Shown here: positions 11,980-23,501 of the stretch, piece after piece
Position numbering within the stretch: position 1 is the first letter of the stretch
Layout of the letters: every line of letters begins with the position of its first letter
Assembly: GCA_012656075.1 (NCBI GenBank)
Contig: JAAKBF010000214.1
Span: forward strand, 434,001 to 498,000
Length of the DNA: 64,000 bases
Origin: Phytophthora hibernalis
Lineage: Eukaryota; Oomycota; Peronosporomycetes; Peronosporales; Peronosporaceae
Direction: 5' to 3'
Made by a program: the position numbers and the translations under genes
Notes under the pieces: model-generated
Told to the model about the DNA's origin: nothing
Database searches by the model: none
Seen by the model: only the letters and a program-made list of their open reading frames with translations

Positions 11980-13248
11980 TCAAAAGACAACGGCTGCAGT
12001 GATATCATCCACCACATCCTCCTCGGCATCCCACCGATCGCACGCTTCCTCAACGAGAGCTGTGCATGCCTCCTGCGGCGACAACCTTGAGTCTATAATG
12101 CATGCGCTCACAAATTCGATGCACTCATCTGTCGTCATGAACTCCCAAATGCCGTCGCTGGCCAGCACCGCAAATGCCGCGGGGCGCCCCCGTTCTTCGC
12201 ATCGCCACTGCTAAAACGCATCCTCTCGACAAATGTTACATCGGGTTCCGCTGTCACGCCGACCGATTTGGCAACCGCGTCGCCGAACGAGCGAGACATG
12301 GCCAACCCAGGCATGTCCACGTCCTGCAGCCAGACTCTATAGGAGCCCCACTCAAACACGCGCCCGTTGTTCCGCTCGATCCGCGCGCATTCCTCGGGGT
12401 CGTCCGGTTTGTGGTCCTTGGTCTCGCAGTGCAACACGTAGCGCTGTTCCTCATCGGCGTATCGCGCAACGATAGCTCGACTGTCGCCGAGGTTGGCAAT
12501 AAATACGTCCCTGTCGCGCACCAGCATGGCCACGGCCGTGGTGCCGCTGACACTGACGTCGATGGCGCTGGCCTCCAGTTTGTCCACGACCACCCGCGCC
12601 GCTCGCTGGAATGCGTCCGCCACGACGTCGCACGAGACGCTGGCCTTGCTCGTCGACGCCTTTCCAGTAGACAGCTCCTCCGCAATCGCTTGATGGTACT
12701 GCTCCCGAACAAAGTGGCTCACGAAGGCTCCCTGGGGGCCGTGGCCGTCAAAGACCGAGAACAAGGTAGCGCCACGGTCTCCGCCCAGGGCGTCGCACAC
12801 ACAGAAACTGTCCTGGTTCTCCTTGCGTCGGCGCAGCGGGTCGTTGCCTGCTCTGCACCTGGAGCCCCACGTGAGTCGCCCATTGAGGGACCTGTAGCCT
12901 CCGACGCGCTCGCCCGTGAACTCGTGCAGCTCCACTCGGTCGGCGTCCAGCGCCAGCCCCGGAACGCCTCCGCCGTACACGAGCAGGTCGTGGCTCTCCT
13001 CCATCAGTTGCGTCTGCTGCTTGGACAGCCCCGCGGCCGACGAGATGTCGTTCGGGTCCAGCACCAGGAGCGTCGTCTTGGCCCGCGAGAGGCATCGGGG
13101 CCGCCGCGGCGTCTCGTCCTGGGCGTCTCCGAGCATGAGCAGGTCTGGAGGTAGGGAAGAGGATTGTTAGCGTTTTAGGCCACCAGCACGGGGAGAGAAG
13201 AGCCTTCTTGCCTTCATCCAGACACACTTTGGTGAAGATGCAGCCCAT
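11980..13248 (-). CDS. PP2C-type Ser/Thr protein phosphatase, N-myristoylated
   Basis: A metal-dependent (Mg/Mn) PPM-family phosphatase of about 400 residues. Visible motifs in order: ENQDSF (about residue 122), FDGHG (about 144, metal-binding Asp/Gly), SGTTAV (about 212), LGDSRA (about 231), DHKPDDPEE, GLAMSRSFGD (about 292), then LASDGIWEF and VVDDIT after a frame break. The first exon (13248-13212) encodes MGCIFTKVCLDE, a typical N-myristoylation/palmitoylation start (Gly2, Cys3), so the enzyme is likely membrane-tethered. A 67-bp intron follows. The frame break near 12187-12191 lies in a five-base C run (plus strand); adding one base reads GGRPAAFAVLASDGIW, so the gene is probably intact. 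The stop at 11980 follows the usual last motif. Confidence 0.9.
13145..13211 (-). other. GC-AG intron in the PP2C gene (67 bp)
   Basis: The minus-strand donor is G|GCAAGA (13211) and the acceptor is TACCTCCAG ending at 13145. Splicing gives DE-D-LLMLGDAQDE in one frame. No GT donor nearby preserves the myristoylation exon, so a non-canonical GC donor is the best reading. Confidence 0.7.
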
Positions 13249-13640
13249 TGCCGCTACGCTTCAACTTGGGCGATGACGGGACGTGGCGATCGAGTGTTGA
13301 GGTCTCTTGAAACGACTCACACTTTATTACATGTAGCGGAATGACTCGATAGTGAGTGAGTCAGTGAGATATGAGCGGGGGTTAGTTGTGTTTGACATGT
13401 GAGGTGGCCCAAAAATTGGTGCATTTGTGTGCTCCTTTGAGGCAGAGCTACCGGTACGACACAGTGCATGTGATACGCTCGGGCTGTCGTTGGCGCTGGA
13501 CAGCAGCACTTTATTTGCTGGAGGATGAGGGCGATTGCCTTGCCTCGGCGTGTGTGGCGAGTTCCTGTCGCCCTTTGATAGTAAGTGAGATCGTAGAGAG
13601 ACCCGACGCGTTGTGGAGCTCCGAAGGAACCTTCACAACA
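13249..13640. other. Upstream of PP2C, no gene recognised
   Basis: Promoter side of the phosphatase gene, then transition to the first retroelement. A palindrome-like TTACATGTAG lies at 13327-13336. Nothing else could be supported. Confidence 0.3.
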
Positions 13641-13644
13641 GGCC

Positions 13645-14446
13645 ATGATGCCAGCGATCAAGAGGAATCGTTCGAAGAACAGTTCGCCGTTCCCGATGTG
13701 GCTTCCCGGAAGCCACCAAGGATCTCGACGTGAGTCGAGAACCCACCGGTCCGAATTCTGTAAAGACCGAAGACCACCAAACTCCGTCCTCCAAGCCCAA
13801 GCGCAAGAAGCCGAAGAAGAAGAAGCTACGCGCCCCGGACTCGGTAGACGACATCCCGCTAAAGCCGGCCAGCATGGACGCGGGACGAGAGTACACGGCC
13901 GACGAGCTTGCCTACGGACGGATTCGTGTCGATCTGTTCAGACAGCTTGAGCGCCATCCGGTTCTAGACTTCCTCAAGCCGAAGTTGATTGGAGAGATCC
14001 GAGGGCCCAGCCCGATCCCCATCGTGGAGGATCTCGCGGGCGTATACCTCGCGGCGTCTGCACTCTTCAAGATGCTGCGTGGTTCCGGCTTCGTGCTGGG
14101 AGCGTTTGAGATGGAGAAGGTGTACGACTGGGACTTGTTGTCCTGGAAGGACGCGATCTACGTGCTCATCGATCCCCTCGCGGTGCTGGTGGGGACTGTT
14201 GAAATCCCGTCGCAGAGCTCACGCAAGGACAGCCCGACCTCGACGCAGCCGAGTCCTCCCGCCTTCTTACCCGAAAATACTCCGACAGCAGTGTCGAGTC
14301 GCCTAAGCGGATGCAGATGCCATGAGGCCAACCACCATGGGTACAAAGAGCGCATGCCTTACCAGCCTATCACTTCCCGCAGAGGGCGCCCGCCCCCACC
14401 GACACAGCAGTACCGCCGCAACCGGAGGTCCCGACCGCCAGCGTAG
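13645..14446 (+). pseudogene. Gag-like fragment of the Gypsy relic
   Basis: A basic Lys-rich start (KPKRKKPKKKKLR) is followed by a folded-looking region (residues about 50-150: DELAYGRIRVDLFRQLERHP, then hydrophobic helices) and a Pro/Arg-rich tail. The position before retroviral-type domains and the composition suggest a structural gag protein. No zinc knuckle is visible. Several frame changes follow downstream. Confidence 0.45.
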
Positions 14447-14681
14447 GAGCAGTTCCCAAGGCGCTCGAAGACGCGTTGGTACGTCTAATGCAGTCGACAT
14501 TGATGCGCACCTTCGCTCCCCCAGAGCAAGTCCCTACGGCGGTTGCCCCAGCGGAGACGGCTAAACCTAGGCCTACGACGACGACCTGTCAAGTGGACGT
14601 TTTCGTGGCTATGGAATCGGTGATCTCGGGTCGCTTCACGCTAGGGAGACTCGGCGTGGTCGCAACGAAGATCCGGGCGAC

Positions 14682-15515
14682 TTGTTCGACCAAGACAATG
14701 GTGCAACAGGTGGCACCGCTGCGATCTCCTCGGCCATGGCCGGTGTTGCCAGCGGAGGCGTGACGCGTGTACGCCTATCGCTGTTCTCGGAACTGAATGA
14801 ATTCCACGGACGCGACGCCAGCGAGGAGAAAACCCGAGCCTGGCTAAATCGGGTCAAGTCCGCGTCACGATGGGATGGGATGACGGGCAACGCGATCATC
14901 ACACCACGGACAATCGTCGACGCTGCGTTGGAAGACATCGCTCCGCGGAAACGCCCGTCAAGGGCCGCCAACAGCCTGACGCCGACTATAACAGCCGAAG
15001 AAGAACTGCATGTCATGAGTTTTGATGGGTCGGTAAAGGCCAAACGAGAAGGCGGTGCGTTAAGTGCAGTCGTCTGGAAACAACCTGGACGGGAAACCGT
15101 GCACGCGGAGTAGGGTTACGCCACGGACCTCACCATCAATGAAGCGACATATCGTGGCATCTTGCTGGGGTACTCGCTTCTTGACGAGGAAAAATCTCCC
15201 AGCTGATCGTCTGTGGAGACTCGAACTTAGTTATCCAACATATGAGGGACGAGATGGACTAGGTCTGAATCTGTTGAGACAGCGGTGCTTCGGGAAAGGC
15301 CGAAACACGAATTGTACCATGTATGTCGGGATTGGAATGCCATTGCCGATCTTCTGGCAGGACAGGCTCTCCAGCACCAAGCTGACATCAGAGCTCAGTC
15401 TCCCGAGGAATTGGAGGAATTGAATACGCTAAATCGCTTGATGGAGGTCATCCGACCCAAGGAACGCGACCAGGAAAACCCCGACCTAGGACCTAAGCCC
15501 CGATCTAAAACCTGA
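14682..15515 (+). pseudogene. Gag remnant fused to extra (aRNH-type) RNase H
   Basis: The first part is gag-like (FSELNEFHGRDASEEKTRAW). From about 15015 an RNase H fold appears: MSFDGSVKAKREGG (first Asp), EATYRGILLGY (Glu), CGDSNLVIQHM (Asp) and EHELYHVCRDWNAIADLLAG. This second RNase H, additional to the one linked to RT, is known in oomycete and some plant Ty3/Gypsy elements. TAG at about 15112 and frame changes break it. Confidence 0.6.
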
Positions 15516-15863
15516 GACACCCGACCTACCCCGGTTGGAGGAGGAATATGTCGATAAGAGACCCGGGACGGCTCCTGTGTTGCCGATGACCACGAGGTCA
15601 ACGACGGCCCAAGCCGCACCAATCCCTGAACGAACCCCAGAAGTCTTACAGGAACTGGTGGTGCAGCGGTTGCGATTAGATCGAATGAGGATCGCCCTGA
15701 CCTGAAAAGTACCTGAGCGGCGATCTGAGAGAACTCTCACGGCTGGAAGCGAAGAACTGCAGTAAGATCGCACATCAGTATGAAGAAGTCGAAGGAAGCT
15801 TGCTCTACTACCACGCGAGAGGAGATGAGTCAGCCGAAGAACGCGATACGATTATGAAGACGG

Positions 15864-16764
15864 TTGCCTCGGAGACACTCCGCGAGGACGTTTCGCACCA
15901 CTATCACGCGAGTCGGGAAGGGGCCCACCAAAAATTGGCAGGACCTACCAACGGTTAAGACGTCACTTCCAGGGATATCCCGGAGTGCAACGCTACGTCG
16001 ACGAGTGCGCCGACTGCGAAACGGGAAAAGGGAGACCGACTATCCAAGGCGAGTCCCCGGGCAACATCGTCGCAACGTATCCGTTTCAAGTTATCGCCAT
16101 GGATCACATCCCATCACTGCCCGCGTCGTATAAGGGCAACACGGAGCTCCTCGTGTGGGTCGACTTGTTCACGGGTTTCGCGATCGTGAAGGCGAATGAC
16201 TCTAGAACGGCGCAGACCGTCGCGGAGGCGTACGAGGTAGCCGTCTCCCGAAGGTTCGGAGCAAGCGAAGCCATCCGGCACGATCGGGAACCGAGCTTCA
16301 TGTCCGACTTCTTCAGAGCGTTCAATAAATTGATGGGCCAAAAGCTGCGAACGACCCTTGCTTATTGACCGCAGGCCAACGGAGCTGCAGAACGCATGGT
16401 GCAAACGATCACAATGGCGATTAAGATGTACATCACGGACGTAGACCAGCGAGACTGGGATGAATACGCCGAGCGACTTACCTTCGCGCTCAATACGGCA
16501 CATGACCGCACGAGGAACGAAACCCCGTTTTACCTCGTGCACGGTTGGGATCCCCGATCCACATCGGAGGCGTTGCTCGCAGTCAGCAACACGTCACGTC
16601 GCGGCGCAGACGCCAGATGGTGGAGGCTTCCGATCCAACGACACTACAAGGCAGCACCAGCACAAGCGTTAGAATTGATCCGGGACGCAGTCGGCACCCG
16701 AGCCCGTCTCCAAAACGAAGTCGCGACGGAACATCCGATCGAGGCCGGTTCACAAGTGTGGTAG
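15864..16764 (+). pseudogene. Ty3/Gypsy integrase, broken
   Basis: An N-terminal HHCC-like zinc-binding stretch (HHYHASREGAHQ, then CADCETGKGRP) is followed by the catalytic core: AMDHIPSLPASY (first Asp), VDLFTGFAIVKA, EAIRHDREPSFMSDFF (second Asp region), and after an in-frame TGA at about 16366 PQANGAAERMVQ (Glu). The C-terminal region includes FALNTAHDRTRNETPFYLVHG. Length and spacing match Ty3/Gypsy integrase. The TGA lies where the family has Arg (CGA), a C-to-T change. Confidence 0.8.
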
Positions 16765-16879
16765 TACCCGGATCGGGTTAAACCGGGCTACGCACGCAAA
16801 CTAGTACGGCCCATTCTGCGTAGACATACGTCGCACGTCTCGCGATCTGGGGCACGCCGTACCAGTTGTATCCAAACGT

Positions 16880-17150
16880 GCACATCTCCAAGTCGAAACC
16901 CGTCCGTCAATTCCCGTCGCAGATCGCGCTGTCACTGACCGTGCCCGCCGACAAGCGACTTCATTTTGATGAAGAGTTTCTCCCGGAAGACAGCTGGGGA
17001 ATGCGTGACCTGGGGGAGACGTTCATGAGGTGGAACAAATACTGGATATGCGCGACGGTCGTGCCACGCGATATGGGCGGACACGACGCGAGTTCGAGGT
17101 GAAGTGGAATGGGTACCCAGATGCGTCTTAGGTCGACGAACAAGATCTCA
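16880..17150 (+). pseudogene. Integrase C-terminal chromodomain
   Basis: FLPEDSWG precedes a chromodomain-like segment: VEQILDMRDGR, a short basic linker, FEVKWNGYPDAS, a TAG where Trp is expected, then VDEQDLNCG. Chromodomains at the integrase end direct chromoviral elements to particular chromatin. Two frames are used. Confidence 0.6.
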
Positions 17151-17975
17151 ACTGTGGGGACTGCTGTACGATTTCCTGCGACAACGAACGGGTCGAAACC
17201 GGTTCGGCGTCATGCAATCGCAGGAAAACGTGGGCGCGACGGTGTAGGCGTCCGAGGGCGCGAAGTAAGTCGACAGGGTGGCCGTCGACAGGAGGAACGG
17301 AGGGGAACTCCACGTCTGGACAGGACCAGATCGGAGCGCGTCCAGAAGACGCAAGCGAAGTCGGTGGGTGACCACCGATGGGAGGAACGGAGGAACGCTT
17401 GTCTGGGAGAGGCCAGATTGATAAGTAAGTCTGGAGGGCCGGACCGTTGGCAGGAGATAGGACAATGAAGGGTAGTCTCATAAAAAGATCACAAAAGAAA
17501 ACGAAGACCAAGGCACGAGTGGGAAAGGAGCGGCAGAAAGGAGTATTCAACGGTTATGTCTATGAAAAGGAACGTTCGACCCTGCGCCTAAATCTCCTCA
17601 ACAAACTTGTCCCGCAGCCGGGAGAAAGAGTACGCGGATGCGGACGCATCACCGTACAAAGCTGATGAGAGTCAGGGAGCGAGCGGAAGAAACGACGCCA
17701 TGGCTCCCGCGTGTCGATGTCGTCCAACGCGGCGTGCAGTGTTCGCGTGTTGACGGCCTGGATACCACCGACCGACAGCAGAACGGCTGGGAGAGAAGTG
17801 CAGGAAGAGCGGGTCGAGCAGGAGATCCATATCCGCCGACTCCGACTGAAAGAGCCCGACTATCAGCTGGAGGACGCTCGCCAAGTGGTCTCCCGCGTGC
17901 GAACTACGCGAATTCCGACGCCGGCGCCACGTAACCCACTCGGGACCACTGGGAACAGGCAACTCATGGGAGGCT
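17150..17975. other. Junction between opposed retroelements
   Basis: No protein domain recognised. It probably holds the 3' untranslated/LTR part of the plus-strand Gypsy relic running into the 3' part of the minus-strand gag-like element. LTR ends could not be located. Confidence 0.3.
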
Positions 17976-20305
17976 TCAGTAAGCTTGGACCCAATGTTCC
18001 AAGTGCAAGTCGTACCGCGACAAGAGGGCCCTGAAAGCCGGGTCGTCCGCCGCGAAGGTCAGGGGCTCCGCGCAATTGGTCAGGTATGCCCACAGCCGAT
18101 ATGCGTACAATGCGTTGACGTGGACCCGCGTCAACAAGGCCTCGTTCCATACAGCGGGGCAGGATCTGACCGCGGACGGGAATATCCAGTCCGAAGGAGG
18201 AAGCAGGGTCGTCCGAAGCAGGCGCACCGACAGAGACGTCAACGTTTTGGAAGCGGAGAGAACGCGGCCATGGTGGGTACCGCCGATGGCACCATTCAGC
18301 TGGATCACGCACGGGAAACGCGGGGGCAAAGAACGGCACATTAGAAGCCCTACCGGCGGCTCGAGAAGGAGGCAAAGAAGGAGAACTGGACGACGAGTCG
18401 CCAGAAGATGTCGCTCTGGAGGAGGCGGCGGCCGAAGAGGAAGAGGACGAGCCCCCTCACCACCACCCGAAGATTCACCGTCCCCGAACCCGCGGAGTCT
18501 GATCGGGAAGCGGAACCGGATCGCGAAGTCCGTCGACGTAACCGGCGACGTTTTGTCCGGCAAGAGCGAGTACCGGACGCGCTACCCGACGACTCCGACG
18601 ACGAGAACAGATCGTGGAGCTCCCGTGAAGCCTCCGTGGAAGACATTGTCGGAGAGCGATTGCCCTGAACAGTAGCGGCATGGTCGGAAGCAGCGGAAGC
18701 CGCCGTGGTGGACGGACGGGAACTCCGCGGAAGGATGGGTTTCCCGAGAGGCAGTACGGATAGGCGAAGCAGCCGCGCGACATGGAGGAAAAGTCCTCTC
18801 TGTCTAGGGACTGGCGCCTCTGGGCTCGCGAGAGCGGCACCGAAGCACCGAAACGTGGTTGGCGGGGAGGAAACCTCCGGGCGGAGATGCGACGGACTGC
18901 GGGGGCGGCGATGCTGGAGGCGTCGACGCGATTCCGGAGTTTCCATTAGCGCCGACCCAACTCGCGTCGCCTGGAGGTAAGGGAACTCCGCGTTCACAGC
19001 GGACTCGGCATCGGTCTCCAGTGTCCGGGGGTCCGTCGATAACCAAGGCCCCCCAGCAGCCACGACTGCAGCGGTGAGACGGGCAGCCAATGCGTCGCGT
19101 ACCCGTCGGACTGACTCTGGTCCTAGACGGGCCTCGCGAAACAGTCGTCGCCACGTGTCCGTACGATCATCCCTCTCGCGCGCCTCGCTCCGCGGTGGTT
19201 TCCAACTCGGCGACTTGCAAGTCCAGACGTCGCACTCGAGCTTGGTGTAACGCCTGCTGACGAGCGGACGTCTGGTGAACGGATAGAACACCCGCCATGT
19301 ACTGATCGGAGCGTGCAGACGCACGCAGTTCCTCGGCCTAAGATCGGGCTAGATCAGCTTGAGCGGTCACGCGCGCCGCTTCTGCGACGGAGATGGAAGT
19401 CTCGAGATTGCGGATACGTGTCACGTTGCGCTGATGCTCGGCATGAGCCACGAGCAAGGCATTTATTCGCTGCAAGTCGGCGGCGAGGGGCTAGTCACGA
19501 GCCCGCGCTGCGGCGCCGTCCTGCTGACTGCTGGAAAGAGCTTCGTGGGCAACACGTAAGTCTTCCGCAACCGCGTCGCGATCTTGAATGGCTCGGGCAG
19601 ACGACGGTCGTGCCTGCTCGCGTACCGAGACAGCTCGTGATAACTCACTTTGGATCGTGGACATCTCCCCGCGCAGCGTCCATCTCCACGCGGACGCGCG
19701 CCAACGCGGTATTTAAGGCAGTCAAGGAATATGCCTCCGCCGCTGCGAGGCGGGTGGACAACTGCGCGACGCGAGGCCGTTCTTCCTCCAACTCTGCAGC
19801 CGTGGCCTCGGCCTCGGCCTTCTTGCGCGTCGCGTCTGTTAGCACGCGGTATCGAATCTCCCACTCTTCGGCTCGACCCGCTTGCGTCCGCAGAGTGCCC
19901 TCGGCGTCTAACAGGCTGACATTCTCCGCTGTCAAGCGTTAGACGCGGTCGTTCAACTGGCTGACGGTCGACGAGACCAGGGCATACCCATCGCGCGCCC
20001 GCCGGAGCAGGGAAAGGTTGCGGTCGTGCAACGAAGGGCGTGTTCAGCCAGTCCGGCGTTCGCGGCGGACGACATGTCCAGCTAAGCGCGGAGTTGCTGC
20101 GTATTGTGCTCCAGGCGTTGGCGTCGTTGATCAGCGCGCCGACAGACGGAATGGGGTCGCCTGGACCAGGAATCTGGACGGTAGGCGCCGGAGGGACTAC
20201 CAGCGGATGCCTGCCAGAATCACATATTGCACACCGGGTCGAAGTCAGGTCCCCGGTGTCCAAGAGCTGTGTGCCATTGCTGTTGCTGTCCTGAGATGTC
20301 GTCAT
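17976..20305 (-). pseudogene. Gag-like coiled-coil protein of a minus-strand retroelement
   Basis: The reading starts at the ATG at 20305 (MTTSQDSNSNGTQLL, then a CAICDSGRH cysteine motif) and continues through changing frames: a long Ala/Glu/Arg-rich coiled coil (19935-19645 and about 19500-19200), a helical segment (ARLGPESVRRVRDALAARLT) near 19140, a Ser/Arg-rich acidic/basic stretch, and an end RLWAYLTNCAEPLTFAADDP near 18060. The layout (Pro-rich/coiled coil/globular end) resembles the plus-strand protein at 33.7-36.7 kb. Many frame changes and stops. Opposite-strand open frames here are shadows. Confidence 0.5.
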
Positions 20306-21240
20306 GAACTGTGAGTATACAAGACATCACAAGACGAGATGGTGAGCAGGCTAACGGTAAGACGGGTTTTGCCGCGGTGCACTCACCTGGGGAGTGCGCG
20401 CACGCACCAGCGGGACGGATGTGGAGAAGCGGACTGTCGGAGGTCGGCACAACGCTGAATGTCGACGTAAAGCGGAGTGCCAGAGAACGAGCAAGTCGAG
20501 CAGACCGATTGATGGATGTCGGACGGGAAACGGAATTGTCTGCAGGAAAGACGGAGTCGGACCAGACGGCAGTCCTGCCCCGTTTACATATAACCGTGGA
20601 CAAGGCCTGCGACATGGGGAACCTCGATCGGAGGCAATTTTTATGCCTCGATCTACAACCCCGACCGACGGACCCCGATCTAGCACCTTAGAAAACCCAG
20701 ATCAAGCAACTCGGAAGAACCCGATCAAGCAACTCGACTGACCCCGATGTGGCAACTCACTCATGTGATCAGGGTAAATCAGGACGACGATGATGGGTAA
20801 GCACGACAGGAAGAAAGCCGGAGAGCCAACGGGTGGCGAGGAAGGCATTGATAGGATAGGACAACATAAGACTCAGTCCCGAATTCTCTTTGTGATACGC
20901 AAGTGGATATCCTTCGTTCCAAGAGCCAGCATCCTCGACCGAGAAGAGCCTCAAGATAACCGGCCCCGTCGTCCGCTGCTGGATCGGTGTACTCAACCCC
21001 AATATCCTGTGCCCAATAGGAGGGACACATTAAACGATACCGTCCAGGCGTTGCTGATAACCCGGCGCAGAAGACGAAGAACGGACTGGTCCAAAAACGC
21101 CGTGCACAATCGAGGAAACACCGGCCCGATAACGCCGCACGCCCAAGGTCGAAGAAGACAGGACGTCGTCACGCTCGAGTGAGACGTCAGAGCGAGGAGA
21201 ATCCGCGCTGCGCCTGAGAAGCAAGCTTTTAGGTTCCTAA
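20306..21240. other. 5' flank of the minus-strand gag element
   Basis: On the minus strand a TATA-like TTATATGTAAACG lies at about 20582-20600, 270-290 bases before the gag ATG, suggesting a promoter or LTR. Around 20700-20745 there are short repeated units (CCCGATCAAGCAACTCG). No other gene recognised. Confidence 0.3.
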
Positions 21241-23179
21241 CCTACTTGAACCACACCCCCACGAAGAGATACGCTACTCAAACAACCGGGAATTAGCCCG
21301 ACGCTAGCGCGAAGGGTTTGTGCGAGAACGACTTTGCAGATTTCTGCTAAGGCGCTACTCCACACTAGTACGCATCGAACGCCATTTGAGACATGGTATG
21401 GTTTCCCGCCGGACGTTTAGCATCTGCGGGCTTTTGGTTCACTCGCTTACGTTTATTTGCTGACTAAGCTGCCACCTCTTGAAGGCGGTTCAAGGACCAC
21501 TAAGCGATAGAAGCTGGATTACCGTTCGGTTCGAGGCATTTTTGTTGGATACGCGCCCCAACAGAAAGCTTGAAGGTGCTTGACTGCTCGAGCGGAGGGT
21601 GTTGGTGTCCTGTCATGTATCGTTCGATGAAACTTTTTTCTCCTGCAGCTGAGGAACTGCGACGTTAAGCGTTCCGAGACCTCAGCAGCTATGTTGGGGT
21701 TGATTTTAACAACTATAGCAGATCGGCGACCAGAGAACCCGATCTTCTTTGCTACAGTCAAATGTCGGAGACCGAAAAACCCACGAAGAGTGATATTGAT
21801 TTACTGGAAGACTTCGTGAGTTCGTTTGATACGGAAGAAGTGAACATGGCATAGGTGCGCCCTCTTCTGCGTTCTTATGAACCCATGGCATGTGCAGTTG
21901 TCGATCGTCTCACCACAAGTGCTTACGAAACGACCTAAACCGCGAAATCCAGTGCTACATGCAGCTCGAAAGCAGCAAGAAGCGGTGGCTTTGGTGGCGC
22001 TTGAAATGTGGCGGCGAAGGCGTCAATAAACAATCTTGTCTTAAGCGGAATTACGTCAGACTCTAAGACATTCAACGAGGCAGTCTCCAGACCGGATGCT
22101 AATGAATGGAAGGTGGCCATCAATAAAGAGATGGCATCACTCAAAGCGAATAAAACATGGATCACAATGCCACTGCCACCTAGAAAGCGTGCTTTCTCCT
22201 GCAGGTAGTTATTTAAAATGAAGTACAACAGTGACGGAACCATTGAGAGACGAAAAGCGCGGCTATTTGTGATCGGATGCCATCAGGTAAAATACGTGGA
22301 CTTTGAATATATTTTTGCGCCGGTAGTTCGGATGGAGCCCTTGTGAGTGCTGTTGGCGATAGCGTGCATAGAAGACTTTGAATGTCACCAAATGGACATC
22401 GAAACATCATTCTTTAACGGGAAACTAGACGAGGAGGTCTTCATGAAGCAGCCACAGGTAATGGAAATTGACGGCAAAGAATATTGGGTCTCCAAACTCA
22501 ACAAAAGCCTGAATGGACTTAAGCAGGCTCCGCGAGGTTGGCACAGAGAGCTGACAAAACTCTTGGTCCCAGAAGGGTTTGAGAAGATGGCTTGTGAGTC
22601 ATGCATTTATGTGCGCCGGAGTGTTGGAGAATTGGAGGTGGTAGCCATTTATGCTGACGACTTAATATTGCTTGTCAAAGTCATGAACGACTTGAAGCAG
22701 GCAATTAGTGAAGCGTTCAAAGTCAAGAACCTCGGAGAAGTAAGCTTTATTCTCGGTATGAAGATCACTTGCGACCGTGCTGCGCGAAAGCTATGGATAA
22801 GCCAGCAGAGTAATGTCGATGCCATCCTGAATTTTTTTAACCTGAAGCATGGCGCAGGAGTGGTCACTGCAACAGCGGCGGGGAAGAAGTTGACGAAATA
22901 GCAGGCCCCGACTAGCGAAGATGCGACGGCCAAGATGTTAAAGAACACATTCCGCCATGCAGTCGGAAGCCTGATGTATCAAATGATTGGCAGTAGGCCG
23001 GACATTGCGTTTGCAATTACTGATGTGAACCGATACTTAGCCAGCTATGGTGAAGCTCACTGGGAAGCAGTGAAGCGATGGCTCCGCTATCTTAAGGCCA
23101 CCCGCGATCACGGTCTCGAAGTTGGTGGAGATGCCGTAGTTTTAAAAGCCTTCACGGATTCCGATTTCGCAGGCTGTGG
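21240..23179 (+). mobile_element. Ty1/Copia fragment (integrase end, RT, RNase H)
   Basis: Degraded integrase end at about 21330-21560 (TPFETWYGFPPDV, then GIFVGYAPQ). Reverse transcriptase at 22347-22901: QMDIETSFFNGKLDEEVFM, LNGLKQAPRGWH, the active-site box YADD, LILGMKI-like ending. RNase H start at 22935-23170: SLMYQMIGSRPDIAFAI, DSDFAG. No LTR is visible on either side, and it is cut off at 23180 by a different LTR. Non-functional. Confidence 0.8.
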
Positions 23180-23200
23180 TGTTGGGTTTTGGGGCCAAGC
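22347..23200 (+). pseudogene. Copia reverse transcriptase/RNase H fragment
   Basis: RT fingers and palm of the Ty1/Copia type, with the catalytic YADD intact near 22655, then an in-frame TAG at 22899 and continuation into the RNase H domain, ending in fusion with an unrelated LTR. The N-terminal RT motif (TRLVAKG-type) and integrase are only vestiges upstream. Confidence 0.75.
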
Positions 23201-23501
23201 GGTCACAGGTCGGTCACCCGATTACCGACGTTGTGCCTTTCGGTGAATCGGGAAAACGCCACCCGATTGACTTATCTCGTTCCCAGCGCGGTAGTGACAT
23301 AGGCGTGATAGTGACCGAGGTATAATAAACTCCCGGCCGATGGTACAAACCCTCGTTTGTACCATTTCAGTTTCGTACCATCGGTCTTATAGAGCCGGGT
23401 ACAGGATCACATACGGGGATCGGTTCACACTGGATATTTATATTTAGATATAGGACTAGCTATAGGATTGACTACAGAGGCTCTCAGAGCCATAGATCAT
23501 T
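23180..23501 (+). repeat. Partial LTR, copy A of the 'TGTTGGG' family
   Basis: Begins TGTTGGGTTTTGGGG and contains the same TATA-like GGTATAATAAACTCCCGG block, inverted TACC/GGTA core and ATTTAGATATAGGACTAGC tract as the copies at 30268-31139 and 32725-33608. It stops at CATAGAT and continues directly into Gypsy RT sequence, so only about 320 of about 880 bases remain and its right half is deleted. The first 110 bases diverge from the other two copies. Confidence 0.75.

Larger units (their letters stand above)
13640..17150 (+). mobile_element. Degenerate Ty3/Gypsy chromovirus-like element
   Basis: Coding remains run in order gag-like (13645-14446 and about 14762-14880), extra RNase H (about 15015-15400), integrase zinc finger and core (15864-16764), and chromodomain (about 16880-17140). 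Protease, reverse transcriptase and the main RNase H are missing: gag-type sequence (FHGRDASEEKTRAWLNRVK) runs within about 100 codons into RNase H (MSFDGSVKAK). Several stops and frame changes are present, for example a TGA at about 16366 and a TAG in place of Trp in the chromodomain. A non-functional relic. Confidence 0.8.

Noticed and set aside
12174..13154. Long plus-strand open frame of 326 codons
   Set aside because: It lies exactly opposite the PP2C gene, whose catalytic motifs are unmistakable; GC-rich third positions create the antisense opening.
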